In this document: positions 17,722 to 26,386 of the stretch, one piece after another | Layout of the letters: each line of letters starts with the position of its first letter | Position numbering within the stretch: position 1 is the stretch's first letter | Assembly: GCA_036387135.1 (NCBI GenBank) | Contig: DASVUH010000062.1 | Span: 82,716-146,715 of the forward strand | Length of the DNA stretch: 64,000 nt | Direction: 5' to 3' | From: JALZCH01 sp036387135 | GTDB taxonomy: Bacteria > Acidobacteriota > Blastocatellia > Pyrinomonadales > Pyrinomonadaceae | The notes under the pieces: model-generated | Told to the model about the DNA's origin: nothing | Database searches by the model: none | Seen by the model: only the letters and a program-made list of their open reading frames with translations | Program-made: the position numbers and the translations under genes

Positions 17722-18204
17722 ATGAAAAAATACTTGAAATGGTCGGCTATCGTCCTGGCGCTGATTTTTGTCGGAATTCAATTCGTCCGCCCGGCGCGGA
17801 TGAATCCGCCGATTGACGAAACCGAAACAATTCAAGCCAAACTGAATGTACCGCCGGAAATTGATTCGATTTTGGCGCGCTCTTGCAACGATTGTCATTC
17901 AAACCGAACCGAGTGGGTTTGGTACAGCAATGTTGCGCCCGCATCGTGGTTTATGGCATATCACGTCGAAGAAGGGCGAATCGAGCTTAATTTTTCCGAA
18001 TGGGGAAAGCTTTCGCAGGGCAGAGCTTCGCGCAAGCTCGAAGAAGTTTGCGAACAAGTCAACGCAGGCGAAATGCCGGTTTGGAATTACGTTTTGCTGC
18101 ATCCGTCGGCGCATTTAACCGATACGGACAAAAAAGCGCTTTGCGATTGGGCAAAACGCGAACAGGGAAAAATTGATGCCATTTTACCTCAGGCGCAAAA
18201 TTAA
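17722..18204 (+). CDS. haem-binding domain protein (CxxCH, membrane-anchored)
   Basis: About 160 residues from ATG 17722 (MKKYLKWSAIVLALIFVG); an in-frame TTG at 17701 is less likely. An N-terminal membrane anchor or signal is followed by a single c-type haem motif SCNDCHSNRTEW. The conserved WYSNVAPASW and the LNFSEWG to MPVWNYVLLHPSA pattern are those of the Haem_bd domain family. The protein should sit in the periplasm, probably as an electron carrier or oxidase accessory. It stands alone, with a terminator downstream. Confidence 0.82.
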   Translation: MKKYLKWSAIVLALIFVGIQFVRPARMNPPIDETETIQAKLNVPPEIDSILARSCNDCHSNRTEWVWYSNVAPASWFMAYHVEEGRIELNFSEWGKLSQGRASRKLEEVCEQVNAGEMPVWNYVLLHPSAHLTDTDKKALCDWAKREQGKIDAILPQAQN

Positions 18205-18270
18205 TTGCCCTTCGCAACGAAGCAAATAAACGCTCCGAAACGCTTTTGATTTCCGCCAATTTAAATATTG

Positions 18271-18314
18271 CAGTATAGAAAAGGCGAAATAATTATTTCG
18301 CCTTTTCTATACTG
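18271..18314. terminator. bidirectional terminator (22-bp perfect palindrome)
   Basis: The sequence from 18271 to 18292 is the exact inverse of 18293-18314, beginning CAGTATAGAAAAGGCGAAAT. With A/T-rich flanks inside the stem it can terminate both converging transcripts (haem-binding gene on the plus strand, lipoprotein gene on the minus strand). Confidence 0.85.
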
Positions 18315-18361
18315 TTTTGCAAAAGCCCGCAATTGACTGAACCAAAAATTCGGAAAACTCG

Positions 18362-19030
18362 TTAAAATTGATTGGGATTATTTTTATTTTCTGATTCGTT
18401 GACAGGTTGTTTGGCTTGTTGAACGGGACTTTTCTCCGGTTCCACGGCGGATTCGGTTTTGTTTGTTTCGACAGCAGTTGTATCTCCCGGCAGCGGCTGT
18501 ACGGGCGGTGTGGAAACGAGCGAGGTTTCGGTTTGAATCGGCTCGATTTTCGTTGCTATTTGAGGCGGAGGCGCAACAGGTTTTAAAGGCTCTAAGATTC
18601 CTGCTCTATCAGAAATCTCATCGGGCGAAGCGCTCAAAACATCGTTAAATTCCTTAAGCAGCATTTTGCGAAGTTGACCGTTTTTACCCAAAATCTGGAC
18701 TTCCGGTTCTCCCTTGACCGGCGTTGTTACAACCACAAATGCCAAACGCGAGTGATTCTCGAAATCGCGGTTCTCAATTTTATTTCCGCTCCCGTCATAA
18801 GAAACCGAGATTTGCGAATTATAAGCTCCAATTCTCGTTTCTTTTTTCCGGCTGGAATTTTCGGAGGCGAAAGAAGCCTGCTCAGTGCCGGGTAAAACAT
18901 CCGAGCCTGCCGCCGGCGGCGCATTGTTATTTTTGAGGATGTCCGAAGCCTGGCTGTTCTTAGACCTGGAACAACCTGAGGAAATCATTAATGCAAATAA
19001 AATCGACAAAAACAGAAGATTCTTTTTCAT
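18362..19030 (-). CDS. putative lipoprotein of unknown function
   Basis: A 222-residue protein with a lipobox (LMISSGC, Cys20), so it is predicted to be lipid-anchored. A short folded segment (about residues 65-145, containing RIGAYNSQISVSYDG and LAFVVVTTPVKGEPEVQ) is followed by a Pro/Thr/Glu/Gln-rich tail that looks disordered. It is the last gene downstream of the minus-strand minor-pilin operon (85 bp gap), so a role near the pilus or cell surface is possible but unproven. Confidence 0.65.
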   Translation of the reverse strand: MKKNLLFLSILFALMISSGCSRSKNSQASDILKNNNAPPAAGSDVLPGTEQASFASENSSRKKETRIGAYNSQISVSYDGSGNKIENRDFENHSRLAFVVVTTPVKGEPEVQILGKNGQLRKMLLKEFNDVLSASPDEISDRAGILEPLKPVAPPPQIATKIEPIQTETSLVSTPPVQPLPGDTTAVETNKTESAVEPEKSPVQQAKQPVNESENKNNPNQF

Positions 19031-19114
19031 ATCCTGAGCGCGTAAAACAATTTTACTTTTGGCTGAATAACAAATAGCTGCGTTTTCGCTTTTAAAATTT
19101 TAAGCTAGCGACAA

Positions 19115-20845
19115 TTACTTCTCGGCAATGCCGATAACAAAGTTGCTGATACCGAGAAGCCCGTTGTTGGCGGCGCTTGAATTGAAAACGATTTCAGAGT
19201 TTCCGCCGCCCGAAGTCTCATATCTCGGACCCAAGAATCCGCTTAGGGCAACAGCCGAGTCGCCTAAATTGTTTTTATCATACGGTACGACCACTATGTT
19301 TCCTTCTAAGATTCCGCTGCCGCCGCCGCTTCGCTCAAATCCTGCTGCTCCGGTGACGATAATGAGTCCTTTAAAACGGAATGCACCTTTAAATTCCAGC
19401 TTTCCGGTGCAGACCAAAATTCCTCCGCCGTCCGTATTAGGTTCGAATGTCGCATTGCCGTCAATAAACGTAATGCCTTTTCCCGTATAATAATCTCCGA
19501 TGCCGTCACTTTCGGAAGGAGTTGAAGTAAAGTATCTGCCTGAGTTGTAAGCGACCGTATATAGATTGTCTGGACCGTTGAAAAGCGTATTGTGCAAGCT
19601 TGTCGCATTATACAACCAGTCGGGCATTTCATCTGCCACATTGGAGGCTCTTCCGTCGAGCCAGGGTTTTCCGTCATTAACTTGCGTGTTGACATTAGTG
19701 AGATTTGTGTCGTTGGTCACACCGATTGGGGGAAGATTGATGTTTGAAACAACGTCGTCACCCTTAATTTTCTGAGCGTTGGAATTGCCCGCGCTAAAAT
19801 GAAATCCGTTTGTGCGACCGACCAAAGTTAAAGTGGCGGGCGCTGACAACCCATCGAAAAAGTTTTTCCGAATAATAGCTTCAAGCTGTTTTTGCGCACC
19901 GCGCGGTCCGAAACCGGTTGAACGCAAGACGAGGCGCTGCGGTTCGACGGCGGTGACATTTCCTTCAATTTCCGTTGTGGGCAAACCCGCAGTTAATTCT
20001 CTACTGTTATTCAAGTTCTTAATAGTAATAAGACTGCCCTTTAGCTCCAAAACTCCTGAATCGAAAGTAAACTTAACATTCCCGGTCGCCGTGCCTCCGG
20101 TTACTGTTCCCCGAACCACTTTCGTAGCCTCGTATGGTTTAGTCATCTTATAGATGATTTCAAAGCGGACGCCGTCCGACGGAAGTGTCCCAACTCCCAA
20201 CACTGTAAAGCTTCCAAGTTTTGCAGTTGCTCCCAAATTTGTTGAGACGTTAAGATTTGTAGTTTCTGCGACTGCGGGCGCGCTGTATGAAAGGGTGAGA
20301 TTACCGTTGCTGTAGGTTTGATTCTGTAAGCCACCGATTTTCCATTTCTCAATTTTGTAAGAAAGCAAGGTGGTTGTGTTATCGGGGTCTAAAATTTGGA
20401 GGCTAAAACCCTGCCCGGTTAGATTATTGATTACTACGCGACCGTCATTATTATAAGCCAGCCAGCGTGATAGTCTCGGGAAAGCCGTATCGCCGGCAGC
20501 GTTTGAAGTACCGACTTGTACGGCTTTGCGGTAATCAATTTCATTGGCGGTGTCGTCCTCGGATTTATTCGGATCAATCAAGGGCGATGGATTAACAGGG
20601 CTGCTATCATTGCTATCGTTTCGGAAAACATCGAGCGCGGATTGAATACCGCTTTCCGCGGCATAATACGCCTGCTGATCGGCGACCGCGTCAGTGACGT
20701 TGGCGGTATTCAATGTAGCCGCGAAAAGCAAAGCGCTTCCCGCAACCAGCAGCAACATAGAAATTAACAACACCGTGACGAGGGCTGCTCCTCGCTCGTT
20801 TTCCCGGTTTTTGATTTTGTTTTTTTGTTCGCTAATGTTTTCCAT
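19115..20845 (-). CDS. PilX-like minor pilin / pilus assembly protein
   Basis: About 576 residues from the ATG at 20845, which is preceded by GAGGAG; a TTG extension to 20860 would include that ribosome-binding site and is rejected. The N-terminus has ENERGAALVTVLLISMLLLVA, a PilX-type start with a long hydrophobic helix, then DQQAYYAAESGIQSALD as in PilX N-terminal domains. The remaining part is beta-rich, with many Gly, Asn and Thr. Its end (about residues 440-576, with GNATFEPNTDGGGILVCTG) looks like a repetitive beta-helix surface domain. It is much longer than classical PilX (about 200 aa). It is the fourth gene of the prepilin operon. Confidence 0.75.
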   Translation of the reverse strand: MENISEQKNKIKNRENERGAALVTVLLISMLLLVAGSALLFAATLNTANVTDAVADQQAYYAAESGIQSALDVFRNDSNDSSPVNPSPLIDPNKSEDDTANEIDYRKAVQVGTSNAAGDTAFPRLSRWLAYNNDGRVVINNLTGQGFSLQILDPDNTTTLLSYKIEKWKIGGLQNQTYSNGNLTLSYSAPAVAETTNLNVSTNLGATAKLGSFTVLGVGTLPSDGVRFEIIYKMTKPYEATKVVRGTVTGGTATGNVKFTFDSGVLELKGSLITIKNLNNSRELTAGLPTTEIEGNVTAVEPQRLVLRSTGFGPRGAQKQLEAIIRKNFFDGLSAPATLTLVGRTNGFHFSAGNSNAQKIKGDDVVSNINLPPIGVTNDTNLTNVNTQVNDGKPWLDGRASNVADEMPDWLYNATSLHNTLFNGPDNLYTVAYNSGRYFTSTPSESDGIGDYYTGKGITFIDGNATFEPNTDGGGILVCTGKLEFKGAFRFKGLIIVTGAAGFERSGGGSGILEGNIVVVPYDKNNLGDSAVALSGFLGPRYETSGGGNSEIVFNSSAANNGLLGISNFVIGIAEK

Positions 20846-20868
20846 AATCCGACTCCTCAAAATTAGTC

Positions 20869-21549
20869 TTAGTATTGATAGCGCATATACTCGGAGTTTC
20901 TAAGAGTCACATCCGATTTTAGAGTAACGGTTCGGCTGGTCAATTGATTAGGCTGTCCGGCTGTGGGGTCAAGTCGAACTACTACAGTAATTGTGACGCG
21001 CCCCGTATCGTTGGTAGGAACGACTTTTGATGTTGCGGTTGAGGTGCTTCCCGAATAATCAAAATAATCAAACTTCACATCACTAATTTGGTTGACGATA
21101 ACGGTTGTTGCTGGATTTGCAAAGCGGTCGTAACGCAGAATTGATTGAGTGGAATTATCGAAATAATATGTTATATCTTCGTTGGGATCGTCGGTTTTCA
21201 GGGTTATGATTGAGCTGCTTGAGTTGCTATTGTTTGAGTTTCCTGGCTGATATATCTCGTCATTTATCACATTGGCGCGAAAATGTAATCTTTGCGCGTT
21301 TGAATCTGCGGTAACGACTCCATTAGTTTCTAAACCGTAGCCGCTGTTGGCGATTTCTCTCGACATCGCGTCAAGTGCAGCCTGTGCCGAAATAAGCGCG
21401 TCCGTACGTTGACTTTCTCGCGCCCGCGTTCCGAATGCTCTGAAAAGCAGAGTTGAAGCCGCGCCAAGCATAACAAGTATTACGGTCATTGCGACTATCA
21501 ATTCAATGAACGAAAAACCGCTTTGATGATATTTGTTTTTATGCTTCAT
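20869..21549 (-). CDS. prepilin-type N-terminal cleavage/methylation protein (PilW-like)
   Basis: 226 residues. The type III signal QSGFSFIELIVAMTVILVML shows the prepilin peptidase site (G/F) and Glu at +5. The QRTDALISAQAALDAMSREIANSGYG segment is typical of PilW-like minor pilins, followed by a beta-rich C-terminus. It would be processed by PilD and act in priming or decorating a type IV pilus or type II secretion pseudopilus. It is 23 bp from the next gene downstream. Confidence 0.85.
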   Translation of the reverse strand: MKHKNKYHQSGFSFIELIVAMTVILVMLGAASTLLFRAFGTRARESQRTDALISAQAALDAMSREIANSGYGLETNGVVTADSNAQRLHFRANVINDEIYQPGNSNNSNSSSSIITLKTDDPNEDITYYFDNSTQSILRYDRFANPATTVIVNQISDVKFDYFDYSGSTSTATSKVVPTNDTGRVTITVVVRLDPTAGQPNQLTSRTVTLKSDVTLRNSEYMRYQY

Positions 21550-21574
21550 ATATTTTCACTTTACGCTTAACTTC

Positions 21575-22099
21575 TTAATTGCTTCGCACGCGGCGGAAAA
21601 CGGCTCTGGTCTGAAGGGCTGTAACCCAGGTGGCGCTGGCATTTTGCGGAGTGACTGTCACAGTAATTTCTTTTAAAGTTGTAGTTGACTCATCGTTGCC
21701 CGGAATACCATCGTTGAATGGGAAATTATCTACGACTATTTGCACTTGATAAGAGCTTCCGTCAGCAGCTTGCACAGTTTTTAGAGGTTTTGTTCCTCCC
21801 TTTAGTAAGTCGTCCGTTCCATTAGCGCTCGGAGTAAACTTCGCAGACCGAAGCTGCTCGACTTCGCGTTGTAAAACGGCTACAGCTTGAGAGCGAGTGT
21901 TATTGCCGGTGTTAGACCTGACGGCGTATGCAAAAATTGTGACTACGCTGAGTAAGCAAATCGTTAAAATAACCATCGCAATCATTGCTTCAATCAGCGT
22001 AAATCCGCCTTCTATTGTTTCTTTGGTTTCTGAAAAACTGTTATTCCTCGAATCAATTATTAATCTATCTGTACTAATCATTTTATTGTTTGCACCCAT
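21575..22099 (-). CDS. prepilin-type N-terminal cleavage/methylation protein (PilV-like)
   Basis: About 174 residues from ATG 22099, which has AAGGGAG about 12 bp upstream; the frame can be extended to 22135 but would then overlap the previous gene. An unusually long leader (about 30 residues) precedes EGGFTLIEAMIAMVILTICL, the type III signal with +5 Glu. The rest contains SQAVAVLQREVEQLRSAKF, as in PilV/PulI-type minor pilins. Second gene of the minor-pilin operon. Confidence 0.83.
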   Translation of the reverse strand: MGANNKMISTDRLIIDSRNNSFSETKETIEGGFTLIEAMIAMVILTICLLSVVTIFAYAVRSNTGNNTRSQAVAVLQREVEQLRSAKFTPSANGTDDLLKGGTKPLKTVQAADGSSYQVQIVVDNFPFNDGIPGNDESTTTLKEITVTVTPQNASATWVTALQTRAVFRRVRSN

Positions 22100-22131
22100 T
22101 GCTATAGGAACTCCCTTTATCGAAGTTAATA

Positions 22132-22773
22132 TCAATTCGCTGATGGGACTCTGACCAAAGGATTTATGTTTGCGTTTTCAGAAACATTGGTGAGACCGGT
22201 TGGATTTGCCGGAGCAGTAGCAGCGTAACCTCCGGGTGAGATTACTACCGTTCCGGTTGACGAAATTCTGACGAGGGTAGAATTTGTCGAATTTGAGGAA
22301 ATCGCTCCCTGATTATTGGTGCAATTTTCGTTGCAAATCGTAAAGCCGGGATTTGTCAAATTGTTATCAGCATCAACTGCATGACCGTGACGGTCAAAGT
22401 AGATATTGACCGGAAAAGTGCTTATGCCGACAAATCTTCCGGCGTTGCTGCCGGCAAAATTCAAAGTTCGTTTTTCTGTTGCCGTATTTAGCGTTCCGTC
22501 TTGATTTAAATCCGTCGTAACGCTAAAAGATTGGTCATTTTCGATTGATACTATTGTTCGTGAGCTTCCTTCCGCGCGGCGTTTGACCGCATCGAAACGC
22601 GCTCGGTCAAGATACATTTTCAACTCACGAGCAACGTTTTGTCTTTGCAATTGCAGCTTTGAACGGTCAAAATTTGCCAATGCAAATGCTGTTACAATAA
22701 ATACCAGGACAATAACTATTAACAACTCAATCAGCGAAAAACCGCTTTGCTTACTCATATTATTTTGCTGCAT
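22132..22773 (-). CDS. GspH/FimT-like prepilin
   Basis: About 213 residues from ATG 22773, preceded by AGAGGAA; the longer frame to 22827 lacks support. KQSGFSLIELLIVIVLVFIV is the prepilin signal. The LQRQNVARELKMYLDRARFDAVKRR helix and the later YFDRHGHA and STGTVVISPGG match FimT/GspH proteins. First gene of the operon, so the promoter should lie in 22774-23070. Confidence 0.85.
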   Translation of the reverse strand: MQQNNMSKQSGFSLIELLIVIVLVFIVTAFALANFDRSKLQLQRQNVARELKMYLDRARFDAVKRRAEGSSRTIVSIENDQSFSVTTDLNQDGTLNTATEKRTLNFAGSNAGRFVGISTFPVNIYFDRHGHAVDADNNLTNPGFTICNENCTNNQGAISSNSTNSTLVRISSTGTVVISPGGYAATAPANPTGLTNVSENANINPLVRVPSAN

Positions 22774-23071
22774 TTTTTCCTCTTCAGACAAAGCAAATTC
22801 AAACGGGAGGGTTAATAACTTCGACAATCTTATAGTGCAAACAATATGCCAATTTGATTGATTTGCAGATAATTGCGATTAATGTGTGTGTTTCTTAAGT
22901 TATTAAGTCTGGAATCGAATCCGCTTATTTTGAATTAATTCAGTTTGATTGAATTAGTTTCATTTTGATTAATGTTCCTGGGGAGAGAATTGTAATTTCA
23001 AGTGTTATTAAAGCGCGGCTAATGGCTAAAAAGCCGCTAAATTGACATATTTTGTCAGACCATAAGTGACA
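22774..23071. other. intergenic region upstream of the minor-pilin operon
   Basis: No gene seen. It is A+T-rich, with loose repeats of TTGATTGAATT (about 22930-22975), a small hairpin GCGGCTAATGGCTAAAAAGCCGC (23015-23037, loosely) and TGACATATTTTGTCA (23043-23057). It should hold the pilin promoter, but I could not assign one with confidence. Confidence 0.4.
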
Positions 23072-23109
23072 AAAAAAGTCGGTTGAGAGTTTTCCCAACC
23101 GACTTTTTT
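23072..23109 (-). terminator. intrinsic terminator downstream of the YbdK-type ligase gene
   Basis: AAAAAAGTCGGTTG (23072-23085) pairs with CAACCGACTTTTTT (23096-23109). Read on the minus strand it gives a stem followed by a U run, placed 24 bp after the stop of the 23133 gene. Confidence 0.85.
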
Positions 23110-23132
23110 ATGAAATAAATTACTGTTTTAAC

Positions 23133-24254
23133 TCACGGAAAACATTTTTCCGGCACGCTTTCCATCGTATTTTTGATGAGCATATCAACGACCGGTTTGA
23201 AATCTTTCCCGTTTTCTTCCCACACGCGAAGCTGTTCGTCAGCCGATGTCCCGCGCTCAAGAATTGTGTGAATGTGTTCGATTTCTTTGCGCGAGCCTAA
23301 ATCGTCAACTACTTCGTCAACAAAATCGAGCAGCTCCAGAATCAAATCGCGAGCCGGAACTTCTTTTTGTTTCCCTAAATCGAGCAGTTTACCTTGTAAG
23401 CCCCAGCGAATGGCGCGCCATTTGTTTTCCTGAATCAGCATCTTGCGATATTCGCGGAAGCCTAAATTTTGGTCAATCAATTTGTGCAGCTTGGCGACAA
23501 TTGCCTGAAACAGCGCGGCAATCGCTACCGTGTCGTCAACGCGCGTCGGAATGTCGCAGACGCGGAATTCGAGCGTCGGGAAAAACGGGTGCGGTCGCAA
23601 ATCCCAGTAAATCTTTTTCGCGTTGTCAATACAATTCATCTTGATCAGCAAATTGACGTATCTTTCATATTCGCTGTAATTGTGAAAATGATCCGGGATG
23701 TCCGTGCGCGGAAAACGTTTGAAAACCTCAGTGCGATAAGATTTCAAACCCGTGTTAAAACCGAGCCAGAATGGACTGGAATTGGTCAGACACATTACGT
23801 GCGGCAGAAAATAACGCGCCGCGTTCATAATCTGAATCCGGCGTTCCGTGTCTTGAATACCGACGTGAACGTGCAGCCCGAAAATCAGCAGGCTGCGAGC
23901 GATCATCTGCATTTCTTCAACGATAAATTCGTAACGCGAATCATCGAAAATTTTCTGATCGCCCCAATGCGAAAAAGGATGCGTCGAAGCTGCGACAATC
24001 TCCAAGTCTTTTTTGCGCGCCAAACTTGAAATAATGCAGCGAAGCTGCGAAATATCCTGCCGGGCTTCCTGAATGTTATGGCAAACGCCCGTGCCGACTT
24101 CAATCATTGATTGAATCATTTCCGGTTTCAGCTTTTCTCCCAAAAGCAGCTTGCCTTCGTCTAAAATCTCCGAAACGTGCGAGCGCAATTCGCGCGTCTT
24201 CGGGTCAACAATTTGAAATTCTTCTTCGATTCCGAGCGTAAATTGTTCAAACAT
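23133..24254 (-). CDS. carboxylate-amine ligase, YbdK / glutamate-cysteine ligase 2 family
   Basis: A 373-residue soluble protein with AGGAGA upstream of its ATG. FTLGIEEEFQIVDPKTREL at the start, GVCHNIQEARQDI, the central GLHVHVGI and the later LRPHPFFPTLEFRVCDIPT are the signature segments of GCS2/YbdK enzymes, which ligate glutamate or a similar carboxylate to an amine using ATP. E. coli YbdK has weak glutamate-cysteine ligase activity; the true substrate here is unknown. Single gene with its own terminator. Confidence 0.9.
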   Translation of the reverse strand: MFEQFTLGIEEEFQIVDPKTRELRSHVSEILDEGKLLLGEKLKPEMIQSMIEVGTGVCHNIQEARQDISQLRCIISSLARKKDLEIVAASTHPFSHWGDQKIFDDSRYEFIVEEMQMIARSLLIFGLHVHVGIQDTERRIQIMNAARYFLPHVMCLTNSSPFWLGFNTGLKSYRTEVFKRFPRTDIPDHFHNYSEYERYVNLLIKMNCIDNAKKIYWDLRPHPFFPTLEFRVCDIPTRVDDTVAIAALFQAIVAKLHKLIDQNLGFREYRKMLIQENKWRAIRWGLQGKLLDLGKQKEVPARDLILELLDFVDEVVDDLGSRKEIEHIHTILERGTSADEQLRVWEENGKDFKPVVDMLIKNTMESVPEKCFP

Positions 24255-24342
24255 AAATATCTCCTGCGGAGTCAGGTCAATGGCAAAATCTTAATTACTG
24301 ACTTTTAATTTACCATTAACTGTCAACCATAGAATAGCTCGC

Positions 24343-24789
24343 TCAAGTTGAAGGTACTTGGGTCTTCAAAATATTTTCGATTTCAGGCGTCAGATTGTGA
24401 AATCGCACCCCAACGCCGTGTCCCGGATCGCAATAAGCGACCACGCCGTCGAGCGTCAAATCTTGATTGCCCAAGTTCATTCGCAGCAGAAGCGGTGTTC
24501 CTTCGGGTAAACGGGCGTCTGTCGCCATATATAAACCGCCGATTCCGATGTCTCTGCTCGTCGCGCGCCCGCGCGCATCGCCGCCGTCGAATTGGATTTC
24601 GATGTTAACGGGGCGGCGGTCAAATTGTCTGCGGTTGTCGGTTGAGGATTCTTCGATTTCTAGAATGTTTTCTTCTGTCACTTTACTTAAAACACCTTTC
24701 GCCGGAAATTTGGGGTAAAACGCGAATAAACGATTGCTTTGTGCCGAAATATAATAATTTGCGGGCGCTTGCGGCATTGCCCGGCTCAT
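24343..24789 (-). CDS. PilZ domain protein
   Basis: About 148 residues from ATG 24789; a TTG start at 24828 would add 13 residues. RRQFDRRPVNIEIQF supplies the RxxxR half of the c-di-GMP site and SRDIGIGGLYM the second half (here DxGxxG instead of D/NxSxxG). Beta strands with GHGVGVRF follow. PilZ proteins bind cyclic di-GMP and control motility, pili or exopolysaccharide; the altered Ser position could weaken binding. The nearby minor pilins make a pilus link plausible. Confidence 0.8.
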   Translation of the reverse strand: MSRAMPQAPANYYISAQSNRLFAFYPKFPAKGVLSKVTEENILEIEESSTDNRRQFDRRPVNIEIQFDGGDARGRATSRDIGIGGLYMATDARLPEGTPLLLRMNLGNQDLTLDGVVAYCDPGHGVGVRFHNLTPEIENILKTQVPST

Positions 24790-24845
24790 TCTAACCGATT
24801 TTTTTATTTTTGCTAACAAAATTTTCAAAGCGGCGGCTGTGGTGC

Positions 24846-25174
24846 AACCAAAAATCGGGGTAGTATTTCAGTTTGAAATCTGAATCAGAGGGGAACGGCA
24901 TTAGGATTTCCGGCATCCCTGCGGCGGATTATCGCCAACCGTTTGACGCGGCTACCGGTGTTATTTGGAATTTGAACCGGAGCGCAGAGCGGCAGCAAAA
25001 AGGGCAGGTGCTATTAGCGGCGAAGAAACCGAAGAGCGCCGCCCGGTGCATCTTCCCCGGTATACCACCGCCGAGTACGAGAATATCCTGTCGCGAACTG
25101 CTTTGCGGCAGGATATTCTCGCGCCACTGACGAAGCCGCCGGACACCGAGGCGCCGGAGGGGGCGAGGACCTAG
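24846..25174 (+). pseudogene. possible broken reading frame (relic) upstream of the orphan gene
   Basis: Two overlapping plus-strand frames look coding but not as one gene. The first (from about 24873, no ATG) gives SGIPAADYRQPFDAATGVIW. The second (24947-25174) ends with RPVHLPRYTTAEYENILSRT and a TAG. Joined by a one-base shift near 24965 they would read as a single product of about 100 residues. The region is richer in G+C than the flanks and contains a 12-bp inverted repeat. I do not recognise the product, and it may be non-coding. Confidence 0.3.
25079..25120. repeat. 12-bp perfect inverted repeat
   Basis: GAGAATATCCTG (25079-25090) is the inverse of CAGGATATTCTC (25109-25120) with an 18-bp spacer. 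There is no T run. It lies inside the suspected relic frame and could be a recombination site or an operator. Confidence 0.6.
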
Positions 25175-25938
25175 GACTCACTCGGGAAGTTCATCTGGAC
25201 CGGGACGATGATCGTCGTCGGGAAGTGTTGATCCAGGTCCGTGTAATGTACATATGCACCGGACGCATTATGCCCATCCCAATCTATATCAGCCATCCGG
25301 GTCGGATTCGCAACCACAAGTCCATTCGAGTCGAGCGCAACGAGCTCGTCTATGAGCTGCCAGAGCATCCAGACCTTCGTTAACCCATCCGTCGGTCCGC
25401 TAACAGTGTAGGTCCTCGTCTGCTCGTTCGTTACTGACGTATCGACCGTGTACGCGAACTCCGCTGTGAGCGTGGCGCTCAACCCTTCAACGCCGGCATT
25501 AAGCTCCGCTGTGAGCGTCTGCGAAGCGGATGTCGAGATACCAGAGGTTGTTGTGTAACTATTTTCGTAACTGTCGCCCGGAATGACCTGCGTGTATGAT
25601 CCGGGAATCAACACCCAGTATGAGCGCATCGTCAGTGTGTATTGCGCGGCGCCCTGCCCATCCCAGTAGTCCAGGAGGGTTGCGCCCGGCGTATCCGGCA
25701 CGTATTGCGTGTAGGAGTGGGTGTTGGCGGCAGCGAAGATCATCAGGCGGTTCGTCGTCGTCCCCTGCACAACAGAGTCCGACTGTTGCGGAGGACGCCA
25801 CATGAGTCCTCCAATGGTCGGGAACGGAGGGAAATTCCCATTGGCGAGCAATTTTGCCGTCGCTGGACTAACGTTTGCATGGTCAATCATATCGAGCATG
25901 ACAGGGCTCTCTTTCAGTGTACTTTTAGTAGCTAACAT
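25171..25938 (-). CDS. orphan beta-rich protein, aerolysin/MTX2-like pattern (hypothesis)
   Basis: A 255-residue protein with an excellent ribosome-binding site (AAAGGAG, 4 bp before the ATG) and no signal peptide or membrane helix. The centre (about residues 120-180) is a run of alternating Ser/Thr and hydrophobic residues: TTTSGISTSASQTLTAEL, then a short GVEG turn and SATLTAEFAYTVDTSV. The LTKVWMLWQLIDELVALD segment follows. Such Ser/Thr-rich amphipathic hairpins are the membrane-inserting part of aerolysin, ETX/MTX2 and related pore-forming proteins. I cannot confirm the family. Base composition and the gene-poor flanks suggest transfer. Confidence 0.5.
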   Translation of the reverse strand: MLATKSTLKESPVMLDMIDHANVSPATAKLLANGNFPPFPTIGGLMWRPPQQSDSVVQGTTTNRLMIFAAANTHSYTQYVPDTPGATLLDYWDGQGAAQYTLTMRSYWVLIPGSYTQVIPGDSYENSYTTTSGISTSASQTLTAELNAGVEGLSATLTAEFAYTVDTSVTNEQTRTYTVSGPTDGLTKVWMLWQLIDELVALDSNGLVVANPTRMADIDWDGHNASGAYVHYTDLDQHFPTTIIVPVQMNFPSES

Positions 25939-26308
25939 TTTTCTCCTTTACACTTCTTTATTGTCTTGGGAAGTTAGGCTTGTATAGGCGTTGTTCTAAC
26001 GAGAAGAAGATTTACCTATGAAATGAATCGAGACATGCTATGGAGCTTTCGCCTTAGTAACGTGCCACAGAAGAGCGTTTAATTATCGCGAAAGAAGGTA
26101 ACGAGTTGTGTCCAGTGTTGAACAATTAAAGAGAAGTTATCTCCTCTACATATGACATCAAGGAGAGAATGGGGATTCTTGCCGCATGTCATATTTTTAA
26201 TAATAGCGAGTAAGTCACATACGAAGGGCAGGCGTCTGTACGCAAACACACATAGAGTCCTATCTTTGTTAATTTTTGAAATTGATCCACTACAGAAATC
26301 GGGCAGGT
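25939..26308. other. gene-free A+T-rich region
   Basis: About 370 bp in which I see no convincing gene, RNA or repeat. It separates the orphan gene (minus strand) from the PLP-enzyme gene (plus strand) and may be part of the foreign segment. Confidence 0.5.
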
Positions 26309-26337
26309 TTGACAGCGGTTGACGGGCAAGTTACCAT
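26309..26337 (+). promoter_or_regulatory. candidate sigma-70-type promoter for the trans-sulfuration gene
   Basis: TTGACA (26309-26314), 17-bp spacer, TACCAT (26332-26337), about 50 bp upstream of the start at 26387. The -35 is perfect and the -10 matches four of six positions. Confidence 0.5.
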
Positions 26338-26386
26338 TTTAGCCTGTCTTATTCTGACGTTTTTTTGATCTCAGACGCTTTTGTAT

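Noticed and set aside
24873..25130. 85-codon plus-strand frame as a complete gene
   Set aside because: It lacks ATG/GTG and a ribosome-binding site, and its C-terminal part appears to be out of frame with the better coding signal at 24947-25174. It is reported as a possible relic only.
25596..25987. Plus-strand frames opposite the orphan gene
   Set aside because: They lack ribosome-binding sites and show Arg/Ser/Pro-rich shadow composition; the minus-strand frame has a strong start and coherent protein features.
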